A stretch of DNA of 64,000 nucleotides from Oscillatoria nigro-viridis PCC 7112 (lineage in GTDB: Bacteria > Cyanobacteriota > Cyanobacteriia > Cyanobacteriales > Microcoleaceae): contig NC_019729.1 of NCBI RefSeq assembly GCF_000317475.1, positions 6,152,501 through 6,216,500 of the forward strand, read 5' to 3'. Shown here one piece after another: positions 36,705 to 45,600 of this stretch. Numbering within the stretch: position 1 is the first letter of the stretch; each line of letters begins with the position of its first letter. The notes under the pieces were generated by a model. It saw nothing but the letters and a program-made list of their open reading frames with translations, made no database searches and was not told where the DNA came from. The position numbers were made by a program, and so were the translations under genes.

Positions 36705-37856
36705 TCAATTTCCGTTTAACACTTCAACAATTGAATCAGTAAGTTCCTGAAAGCTTGCTCTCCCAAGCCGCCCGACAGCAGCAAGGGCTAGGTTCTCTTC
36801 GATATGTTGTGGCGCTTTCATCCCTACAAGAGCACTCAGGAGGCCAGGGGCGCTGCGGGTATATTGGAGCGCCCGCTGGCAGTCTGTTCGCAAGCTTTCG
36901 CCAAAGGCAGAAGCAATCTTTTCTGGGATCTGACCGATAACCTGCGCTTCACAGATCGACCTGCTGGCGATCGCCCAAATGCCTAAGCGATCGGCAGCTT
37001 CCAATACTGAAACTTGTTCTCCTTCGATTGTTTGAGTTGGAATTAGCACCGCTTCCGGCATCCCCATATTCAAAGGAAGCTGGATAAACCGAAACCGATC
37101 CTCTTTGTTCCCAGCTACTTCTCCAGCAATGGACTTCGCACGCGCCAAATCGATATGGTTTTTTTCAGTGGGAAGTACGCGAAAAGCATTCCAAGTTGCC
37201 AGACCGTAATTGGCAATTTTTCCAGCTAAAACCGCACCTTCAAGTACCTCAAAAACCTCTCGCAACCGATTGTAAAAAGTATCGGGTTCAACTTGAGAAA
37301 GTAGCTTTTCTGGATTGTGAAGATAGTAGACATCGATTGTGTCGATGCCGAGGTTGGCGAGGCTCCAATTAAGCTGATCTTGAATGTATTCTGGGTGGAT
37401 GCAGTAACGCTCCTGGGCCAAATCTGCCATGCTGACAGTAGAGTTGCTTGGCTCGACGTACTGCTGATAAAACCAGTCTACATGGTTTGGAGTTGGATGC
37501 GGAACAACGCCGCCTTTCGTACAGATAATTAGTTCATCTCTTGAGGCTTCTCCCGATTCCAGGAGACGGCGGATAGCCTTTCCAACACTCCGTTCTCCGT
37601 ACTGGTAGCGATAGTTAATTGCTGAGTCAATTACATTTGCACCCCGCCGAACTGACTCAACTACAGCTTCCGCCACAAGAGAGTCAGTATACTCATCTGG
37701 TTCCCCAAGGTAGGTGCCAATTCCAATCGAGCTGGCAACGAGCGAACCAGTTTCTCGGAAGTGATCGGCTGCACAATTTTTGTTGTGCCGTTCCCTGTAA
37801 CGCCGCGTTCCTTCTGGGGTAGCTCTGCCTGCGATCGCATTACTACTTCCTAACAT
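36705..37856 (-). CDS. Aldo/keto reductase at the end of the NRPS locus
   Basis: About 383 residues (from the ATG at 37856, MLGSSNAIAGRATPEGTRRY; an earlier ATG at 37946 adds 30 atypical residues). AKR tetrad: D in NVIDSAINYR, Y in the same stretch, K in IICTKGG, H in VYYLHNPE. The family reduces aldehydes and ketones with NAD(P)H. It is the last gene in the direction of the NRPS locus, 123 bases after the synthetase that ends in a thioester-reductase domain, so it could reduce the released peptide aldehyde to an alcohol or act on a precursor. It may alternatively be an independent housekeeping enzyme. It belongs to a longer AKR group than the one at 5.5 kb. Confidence 0.85.
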   Translation of the reverse strand: MLGSSNAIAGRATPEGTRRYRERHNKNCAADHFRETGSLVASSIGIGTYLGEPDEYTDSLVAEAVVESVRRGANVIDSAINYRYQYGERSVGKAIRRLLESGEASRDELIICTKGGVVPHPTPNHVDWFYQQYVEPSNSTVSMADLAQERYCIHPEYIQDQLNWSLANLGIDTIDVYYLHNPEKLLSQVEPDTFYNRLREVFEVLEGAVLAGKIANYGLATWNAFRVLPTEKNHIDLARAKSIAGEVAGNKEDRFRFIQLPLNMGMPEAVLIPTQTIEGEQVSVLEAADRLGIWAIASRSICEAQVIGQIPEKIASAFGESLRTDCQRALQYTRSAPGLLSALVGMKAPQHIEENLALAAVGRLGRASFQELTDSIVEVLNGN

Positions 37857-37979
37857 AAAAATCTTTTGCCTTCTCTTAAATAAACTAATCAGGACTTTCG
37901 CAAGTCTAAGTGATGCTTGATTTAAAATTCTCCTCAAAGTGAGCAAGGTAGAAACGCGAGCGATCGCGCCTCTACATTT

Positions 37980-40900
37980 TTAGACCAGATATTTGGGAGC
38001 CTCTATTAACTGGCGATCGACGAGATAGGAAAAATAAGTCCGAAACAAACTCGCATCCGCTTGCGGGCAGATAATGTCCGTTCCAGAAAGCCCCTTCAAC
38101 GCATTCTGGCAATCGAATTGCAGCGTGGCAGATTTAGCCATTTCTGCTGACGAAACTTTTTCGGAGAAAAGACCTACAAGCGGATACAACGCATTTTCTG
38201 GAGAATATCCAGCGCGATTGATTATTTCTGCTTGCCAAGTCTCAGACGAAACTCGTTTGATTGGATAACCCATTGAGCAAATCCAGCCCAGCAATTCACT
38301 CATTTGAAACGACTGAGGGTTGACTAAATGAAAAGTCTTTCCGAGCAATTCTTTTTGCCTCGAAAGATGAACGATCGCTCGGCTCACATAGTCAACAGGC
38401 GCTACATTCATCAGCTTATCGTCATCGGGCGCACATCCAAGTTGCACGCAACCAGCGATTAACCTGTACAGTAAATCGCTGGGATTGCAGGCCCCTGTTT
38501 GGCTGTCCCCAGAAATGCGGCCTGGCCTGTAAATGCTAACAGGAATCCCGCGATCGCGCGCAATCTCTACTAGCTTTTCTGCCACCCACTTAGTCTGAGT
38601 GTAAGCGCCTTTGAGACCCTCTCCCGGAGTGAGTTCATCCTCCTCTCGCACCACCTTAATCCCAGATTCTCCCATTGCCGAGAAAACGGAAATCGTAGAA
38701 ATTAAATGGACTGGTTTTAGCTTACTTTGACTCGCCAATCTCAGAACTTCCTGCGTCCCCAAAACGTTAGCGGGTTTGAGAACCGAGTAGGGATAAGTAA
38801 ACTTGACAAAGGCGCCATTGTGGTAAACGACATCAATTTTACTGGCTAAAACTCGGAACTGCTCCTCGGAAAGCCCCAAAAGTGGTTGAGACAAATCTCC
38901 AGCAATTGGGATAATGCGATCGCTGCTGCTTTCATCCCAAATTAAATAGGATTCGAGGCTGCTTTGAATCCGCTTTTTAGCTGATTCTGAATCGGCAGAA
39001 CGGACTAGGCAATAAATTTCTGCTTGAGTTTGTTGCAAGAGGTCGCGGAGTAAAAAGGCTCCCAAAAAGCCCGTCGCCCCTGTTAAAAGAATGCAAGCTG
39101 GTTCAGTTTTTTGCTCGCTCAATGGAGTTGCAGGGCGAATTTCCGGATCTAAAACAACTTCAGCGTTAATATCGAAACTTGCAGTGCGATCGCCCGCAGA
39201 ATCAGCCCCGTGCTTCACCTCAATATTCTTTGCTAAAGCAGCGATGGTAGGCGCTTCAAAGAAACGGCGCAAGGGCAATTCCTTTTGGAAAGCATCTCTC
39301 ACCTTTGCTAGCAACTGAGTAATCAGTAATGAATGTCCCCCCAAATCAAAGAAATTGTCATAAATTCCCACTTTTTCCAGCCCTAGCAACTGGGCCCAAA
39401 TCTCAGCAAGCATTTTCTCAATGGGAGTGCTAGGAGCGACAAAAGTATCTGCTAAATCGGCTCTCGCGGCCTCCGGCGCTGGCAGCGCCCGCCGGTCTAT
39501 TTTTCCATTAGCAGTGAGGGGCAATGCTTTCAGTACGACAAAAGCAGAAGGAACCATGTAGTCGGGCAGTTTTTCTTTTAAAAATGACCGCAGCTCGTTA
39601 ATAGCGATCGCTGATTCCCTCGCGGGTACAACATAGGCCACTAAGCGCTGATTCCCCGGTTCATTTTCCAGTAGCAAAACTACTGCTTGGCGCACAGCGG
39701 AATGTTGAGATAGCCCTGCTTCTATTTCCCCCAATTCAATGCGGAACCCTCGCAGTTTAACTTGGCTGTCGGCCCGCCCTAAAAACTCAATATTTCCGTC
39801 CGGCAAATACCGAGCCAAATCTCCTGTTTTATAAAGGCGATTTGAAGGTATAGCTAAGCAATTAGAAGCAAGAATGCCTTCGGGATTTCTCAAAGGGTTG
39901 AGGATGAATCTTTCTGCGGTTAATTGGGGTTGGTTTAGATAGCCGCGAGCTAAAGAAGCACCGCCAATGTATAACTCGCCGGACACGCCAATGGCAACTG
40001 GCTGCAAGTGCGAATCAAGTAAATAAATCTGCGCGTTATTGATAGGGCGACCGAGAGGAACTGTCTCAGAAATGCAATTTTTTCGGTCTTTGATGGGATA
40101 AGCCAGCACGCCTACGGTTGCTTCTGTTGGCCCGTAATGGTTGAATACTGAACATTCTGGGGCGTATTTCTGAATAGTTTCGATCAAATTCCAACTTAAG
40201 GCCTCGCCGCCAAGGATTAATCGCTTTTTCGGCAAAACCTGCGCGGGATTAGAAGCAGTTAATAAAGCTTTTAGGTGGGAGGGAACGATTTTGAGACAGT
40301 CAATGGAATGCTGCTGAAAGTAAGCAGCGATAGCCTCTGGATCGGTGGCGCGTTCCTGGGAAATTATGTGAAGGCTTCCTCCCGTACATAAAGCTGGAAA
40401 AATTACTGTATTTCCTAAGTCTGCTGCCAAGGTAGAAACGGTTGCGAAACTGCCACCTGATGGCAGGTTTAGCTGTTCCTGAATGCTGTAGAGGTAATTG
40501 ACGAGCGATCGGTGTTCAATTGCCACTCCCTTTGGCGTGCCAGTGGAACCGGAAGTATAAATGATATAAGCTAAATTTTCAGGAGAGAGAGGAGGAGAGG
40601 GAGAGGGGGAGACAGAGGGAATTTCTGCGTCTAAGCAAACGATTTTTGCCTGAGTTTTTGGCAAGTTTTCGATTAGCTGTTGTTGCGTTAATAGCACTGC
40701 CACTCCGGCATCCTGCAACATCAAGGCGAGGCGCTCTTTTGGCATGGCCGGATCGAGTGGCAAGTACGCGCCGCCTGCTTTGAGAATGCCGAGCATTCCG
40801 GCGATCGCATCCACAGATCGCTCAGCACAAATTCCCACTAATCCTTCGGATTTAACTCCTAATTGTTGTAGGTAATGAGCGATTTGGTTGGCGCGGCCGT

Positions 40901-42353
40901 TGAGTTCCCGGTAAGTGACTTGCTGATTTTCACAGACAACCGCAAGGCGATCTGGTACGCGCTCCACTTGTTGCTCAAATAGCTGGTGAATGCACTTGTC
41001 TGTTGGGTAATCTTTCTGTGTTTGGTTGAACTCAACTAAGACTTGGCGGCGGGCGCGATCGCTCAGAATTTCCAACTCGCCGAGAGCGGTTTCTGGGTGA
41101 TTAGCTGCACTTTTTATTAAGGTGTAGAATTGCTCTGCTAAACATTGGATCGCTTGTTCCCCGATCGAGGCCGGATCGTAGTGAAACTCAGCGATGAGCG
41201 CCTCCTCTCGGCGCACGCAGGAGAGTTTAACTTTGAAGCGATCGCCGCAGACATATTGCTGGTAAATCGAAAAATCTACGCCTGCCGCCGCATACTTTTC
41301 TACTTGTTCCTCGAACTCAAAACAAAATGGAAATCCAGCCGATCCGTTGATATCTTCCCGGTTGAAATATTCCTGCCATTTATAAGCCTCGCTTTGGGAT
41401 TGCTGAGTTTCCTGCCAGACTTCCTGAAAGGTAAAATTTTCTTGCAGTTGGCTGCGAAGCGGTAAAAACTTGGCAAATAGACCGAGTGCTGGCTCTAATT
41501 CTTCATATTTGCGATTGTCGAAGGCGGTGCCAATAATGATTTCTGCCTTTCCCAACAGCCGCCAGAGCAACGTTTTCCAGCAAGCTAGAAAGAAAGCAGA
41601 TGTTGAGGTATTGTAGCGGCGGGCGATCGCTTCTATTTCCTCTAGTAAACTCGGTTCTATTTTAACCTCAAAACAGTTTGGTTCAAAGGCATCAGAAACG
41701 CCGCTTGTTTTATTTTCAAAAGGCAATTTTAAACTGGCTAGCGCCGAGTAATCCCGCTGAGTCCAATATTTTTTGCCCTCTGCCGCCTCTTCATCCTCAA
41801 TCAATTCATTCTGCCATTCCGAATATTGGACATATTGCACCACTTCGTCGGCCAGTTCCTCACCTTGCAAGCAAGCTGCATAACACTGGCTAATTTCTCG
41901 AATTAGATTTTTGATGGTGCGGGAATCGGCGCACAGGGAAGGGAGGCTGACAAGCAAAATGTGCCTGTTTGCTGATAGAGAAATTAAGGATAAGCGCCAA
42001 ATTGGATTTTGTTCAAAGTTGAAAACTGAGCGCTTTTCGTTTTGAAAAATTTCAGGGACTTTAGCCGCTTGTTCTGGCGGGGTCAAGCATTCGAGATTAA
42101 CGATCTGCCAGGAAATTAAGCTGCGATCGCCGATGACTTGAATCGGAAATTTAATCCCAGAACGTCGCTGAAAGCTGGTCCGCAGAATTTCGTGGCGATC
42201 GCTGACTTTTTGCAGCGCTTCTTTTAAAGCATTTGCTTGGAGATTGCCCTCGATCGAAATCGCACATTGAGCGCGATAAGCGGGACTCTCTTGTTGCAAC
42301 AGCCACAGATATTTTTGTTGAGGAGAAAGCCGAAATCCATTAATTGTTTGCAT
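37980..42353 (-). CDS. NRPS terminal module: interface(C-like)-A(Asp)-T-thioester reductase
   Basis: 1457 residues. Domain order: condensation-like domain (about 1-430) in which HHxxxDG reads PSLCADS (about 136-142), so both histidines are lost; A domain (about 440-960; YIIYTSGSTGTPKG, NHYGPTEATVG); T domain with LGGHSL near 1007; NAD(P)-dependent reductase (about 1085-1440) with TGATGFLG and catalytic YTQTK. The A-domain code read by eye is DLTKIGHVGK, an Asp code. The dead C-like domain matches the 'interface' domains that recruit TauD-type aspartate hydroxylases; the hydroxylase is fused to the end of the upstream synthetase. It should load Asp, hold it for beta-hydroxylation, and release the chain as aldehyde or alcohol. 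A 291-base gap with strong inverted repeats separates it from the upstream NRPS gene. Confidence 0.93.
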   Translation of the reverse strand: MQTINGFRLSPQQKYLWLLQQESPAYRAQCAISIEGNLQANALKEALQKVSDRHEILRTSFQRRSGIKFPIQVIGDRSLISWQIVNLECLTPPEQAAKVPEIFQNEKRSVFNFEQNPIWRLSLISLSANRHILLVSLPSLCADSRTIKNLIREISQCYAACLQGEELADEVVQYVQYSEWQNELIEDEEAAEGKKYWTQRDYSALASLKLPFENKTSGVSDAFEPNCFEVKIEPSLLEEIEAIARRYNTSTSAFFLACWKTLLWRLLGKAEIIIGTAFDNRKYEELEPALGLFAKFLPLRSQLQENFTFQEVWQETQQSQSEAYKWQEYFNREDINGSAGFPFCFEFEEQVEKYAAAGVDFSIYQQYVCGDRFKVKLSCVRREEALIAEFHYDPASIGEQAIQCLAEQFYTLIKSAANHPETALGELEILSDRARRQVLVEFNQTQKDYPTDKCIHQLFEQQVERVPDRLAVVCENQQVTYRELNGRANQIAHYLQQLGVKSEGLVGICAERSVDAIAGMLGILKAGGAYLPLDPAMPKERLALMLQDAGVAVLLTQQQLIENLPKTQAKIVCLDAEIPSVSPSPSPPLSPENLAYIIYTSGSTGTPKGVAIEHRSLVNYLYSIQEQLNLPSGGSFATVSTLAADLGNTVIFPALCTGGSLHIISQERATDPEAIAAYFQQHSIDCLKIVPSHLKALLTASNPAQVLPKKRLILGGEALSWNLIETIQKYAPECSVFNHYGPTEATVGVLAYPIKDRKNCISETVPLGRPINNAQIYLLDSHLQPVAIGVSGELYIGGASLARGYLNQPQLTAERFILNPLRNPEGILASNCLAIPSNRLYKTGDLARYLPDGNIEFLGRADSQVKLRGFRIELGEIEAGLSQHSAVRQAVVLLLENEPGNQRLVAYVVPARESAIAINELRSFLKEKLPDYMVPSAFVVLKALPLTANGKIDRRALPAPEAARADLADTFVAPSTPIEKMLAEIWAQLLGLEKVGIYDNFFDLGGHSLLITQLLAKVRDAFQKELPLRRFFEAPTIAALAKNIEVKHGADSAGDRTASFDINAEVVLDPEIRPATPLSEQKTEPACILLTGATGFLGAFLLRDLLQQTQAEIYCLVRSADSESAKKRIQSSLESYLIWDESSSDRIIPIAGDLSQPLLGLSEEQFRVLASKIDVVYHNGAFVKFTYPYSVLKPANVLGTQEVLRLASQSKLKPVHLISTISVFSAMGESGIKVVREEDELTPGEGLKGAYTQTKWVAEKLVEIARDRGIPVSIYRPGRISGDSQTGACNPSDLLYRLIAGCVQLGCAPDDDKLMNVAPVDYVSRAIVHLSRQKELLGKTFHLVNPQSFQMSELLGWICSMGYPIKRVSSETWQAEIINRAGYSPENALYPLVGLFSEKVSSAEMAKSATLQFDCQNALKGLSGTDIICPQADASLFRTYFSYLVDRQLIEAPKYLV

Positions 42354-42448
42354 TGGTTATATTGCTTTATGTTTTAGGATCGCCAGGGACTTTAGTCCAA
42401 AGCTTATAGCTCAAGTCCGCTAAAACTCACATCTTGTACCATTGTCAA

Positions 42449-42513
42449 GAACAGGCAAGATGCCTGTTCCACAATAAAATTCATCTCTTGTGGAACAGGC
42501 ATCTTGCCTGTTC
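42449..42513. repeat. Perfect 26-bp inverted repeat built from palindromes
   Basis: Bases 42449-42474 (GAACAGGCAAGATGCCTGTT plus CCACAA) are the exact reverse complement of 42488-42513, with a 13-base spacer. Each arm is itself a palindrome (GAACAGGCA/TGCCTGTTC around AGA). A diverged partial copy is at about 22028-22072. It lies between the last two NRPS genes and could form a very stable RNA hairpin or a cruciform. Confidence 0.92.
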
Positions 42514-42644
42514 CTAAACAAGTAATTGAGAATGGTGCAACATCTCAGTTAAAACAGACTATGGGAAAGGCGTTGAAGTGGCTACTACTGGCAATTATAA
42601 CTTCATACCAGAGTCAGATTTAGCCGACTTTTGCGAGAGATTAG

Positions 42645-45600
42645 TCAGCTTTTAAACTCTGCTTCACCGATCATTTCGCCCATCGCTACCACAATTTTGC
42701 GCGGCCCGACAAATGGATTGCGGCTGTGAGCCACCAACATATTATCTAACATTAATATGTCGCCAGATTGCCAAGGGAAACTAACGGTTGCCTGCTGATA
42801 GACGGCCTGAATTTCTGCCATTACCGAGTCTTCAATGGCAGTGCCGTCGCCGTAATAAACATTGCGAGGCAGGTTTGCTTCTCCAAAGACAGATAATAAG
42901 GAGTTGCGGACGGCGGTATCTAAGCAGGAAATGTGGTGCAAAGGAAGTTGGTTAAAAAATACCATCTCTCCAGTTTTGGGGTGCTTGGCGATCGCCGGCC
43001 TCCGCTTGCAAGTTCTGAGCTTATTTCCGTCTTTCCACTCAAATTCTATGCCCGCTTGACGGCAATATTGTTCCACCTCAGTTTTATGCGCCGTTTTGAA
43101 AAATTCTTGCCAGCTTACATCGAGTCCGTCGGTGTAATTGCGGACGTACATCAGTTGCTTTTGGGCGAATTTTTCTCGGAGTTTGGGGTCGAGCAACTGG
43201 TAAACTTTTCGGCAATCAACGATCGGGGTTTCGCCGCCTGACTGCGCGGGTTGAACGCAGAAAAACCAGATTTTCATTGGCCAGCGGTGCAGGTGCGAAC
43301 TTTCGTTGTGAAAGAAGATGGTTTGGTCGGCGGGATAAGGGGTCGAACCGTAAACTTTGCCGCCGATTCCTTCGCGCGGCAAATCTCCGTACTCGCCGAA
43401 CAGTTGCGGACAAATCCCCAAGGCAAACTGCTCGAAAGTAGAAACTAAGGAATCGGTGAATCCTCGAAACAAAATTGCACCGTGTTGCTGCAATTTTGTC
43501 TCGATCGCAGTTCGGTTGTGTTTCGCCCAATCAATCAGATCGACATCGCTGGCAGCGGGTTTAATGACTAGCGGGAATAGTTCCCCAGGCTGGAGAAATT
43601 CGGTTTTGATCAACTCGCCGTCTGGCAGAGTGACTACTTTTGGTTTAACGCTCTTAAACTTGCTAAAATTTAGCTTTTCGCGCTTGACTTCTTGCATGGC
43701 TTGTTGTTTTTTTTCCGCTTCCGTGAGAATTTCTAAGTTATTTAACCGAGTCTCAGGCTCCGCCACAATGCTGTTGAGTAAGGTTTCAAAACGGCCGGAC
43801 ATTTGCTCGATGGCGGCGGCCTCGAAAAGGTCAGTATTGTATTTCCAAGTGCCTGCAATTCCTTGCTCGGTTTCTCCTACGAAGAGAACTAAATCAAATT
43901 TGGCGAGGCCGCTGTCTTGTTCTATGGGTGTCAAAGTTAACCCGCCTAGCTCTAAAGCAGGCATGGGCATATTTTGCATGACGAATAAGACTTGAAAGAG
44001 CGGTGTTTGATTCAGGCTGCGATCGGGCCGCAATTCCTCCACCAATTTGTCGAAGGGTAAATCCTGGTGAGCGTAGGCTTTTAAGGTGACTTCGCGCACG
44101 CGATCGAGCAATTCAATGAAAGTAGGATTGCCGCCCAGATCGCCGCGCAAAAGCAAGATATTGACAAAGAAACCAATCAGAGCTTCTGTTTCCAATTGGG
44201 TGCGGTTGGCGAGGTCGGTGCCGACCACCATGTCATCCTGATTTGTCGATCGATATAGCAGCGTTTCAAGAGCAGCTAGCAACGTCATAAATAGGGTGAC
44301 ATTTTGTTGGCGGCTCAGCTTGTTGAGCGCTGCGGAAAGGTTTGGGGAAAGCTGGAAAGGTTGAAGGGCAGCGCGATAGGTAGAAACAGCCGCGCGCGGT
44401 TGTTTGGCAGGCAGTTGCAGCACTGGTAAGCGATCGCCTAAGTGTTGCTTCCAATAGGCAAGTTTTTGTTCTAAAACTTCCCCAGAGAGCCAGTTTCGCT
44501 GCCACACGGCATAATCGGCATATTGGATTGAAAGTTCGGGAAGTGGGGAGGGTTTGCCAGTGCAAAAAGCTTCGTAGAGGGTTGCCATTTCCCGCACGAT
44601 TACCCCCAGAGACCAGCCATCTGCAATGATGTGATGGATGGTTAGCAATAAGATAGATTCTGTGTCGCCTAACTGTAGCAAATTGACGCGCATTAACGGC
44701 CAGTTTGCTAAGTCAAAAGGTTGTTGCGCTTCCTCGGCGGCGAGTCGCACAGCTTCTGCTTCTCGCTGAGATTGAGGAAAGTGCTGCAAATCTATCACTG
44801 AGAGGGCGAAAGTAGGTTCGGGAATTATCAACTGAATGGGCCGCCCTTCCACCGCGCCAAAAGTTGTCCGCAAGGCTTCGTGGCGATCGATAATTGTTTG
44901 GAAACTGCGCTCTAATGCTGTCAGGTCGATCGCACCTTTCAAGCGCACGGCTGCGGGGATATTGTAAGCCGGATCGCCCGGTTGCAACCGATCGAGAAAC
45001 CACAGCCGCTGTTGGGCGAAAGAAAGGGGCAATTCTGGGCCTCGCGGTGCGCGATCGATGGGGGGTGCTTCCTGTTTTTGCTCGCTGCTGCAGATTTGGG
45101 AAATGCAATCGCTCAAACTTGCCACTGTTGGCGATTCAAATAAGACGCGCAGGGGCAATTCAATTTTAAATGCTTCTCGCAGTCGCGCGATCGCCTGAGT
45201 AGCTAAGAGCGAATGACCTCCCAATTCAAAGAAGTTATCGTGAATTCCCACTCGCTCTAAACCGAGAACTTCCGCCCAAATTTCTGCTATTAATTGCTCG
45301 TCGGGAGTTCGAGAACCGGTAAAATTGCTCTCGAATTCCGCTGTGTTTGTGTCAGGTGCTCTTAGCGATCGCCGATCGATTTTTCCGTTAGGCGTTAAAG
45401 GCATTGCTTCCAGCAGCACAAACGCTGAAGGCATCATGTACTGCGGCAGTTTTTGTTTGAGAAAGACGCGCAAGTGATTGATAAATTCTGAATGCGTAGG
45501 ATCGGTGTCCCCGTGTTCGCCCCGGAGTTCTGAGTTAGCAACGATATAAGCTACTAAACGCTTGTCGCCCGGATTGTCCTCTCGAACCAGTGCGATCGCT

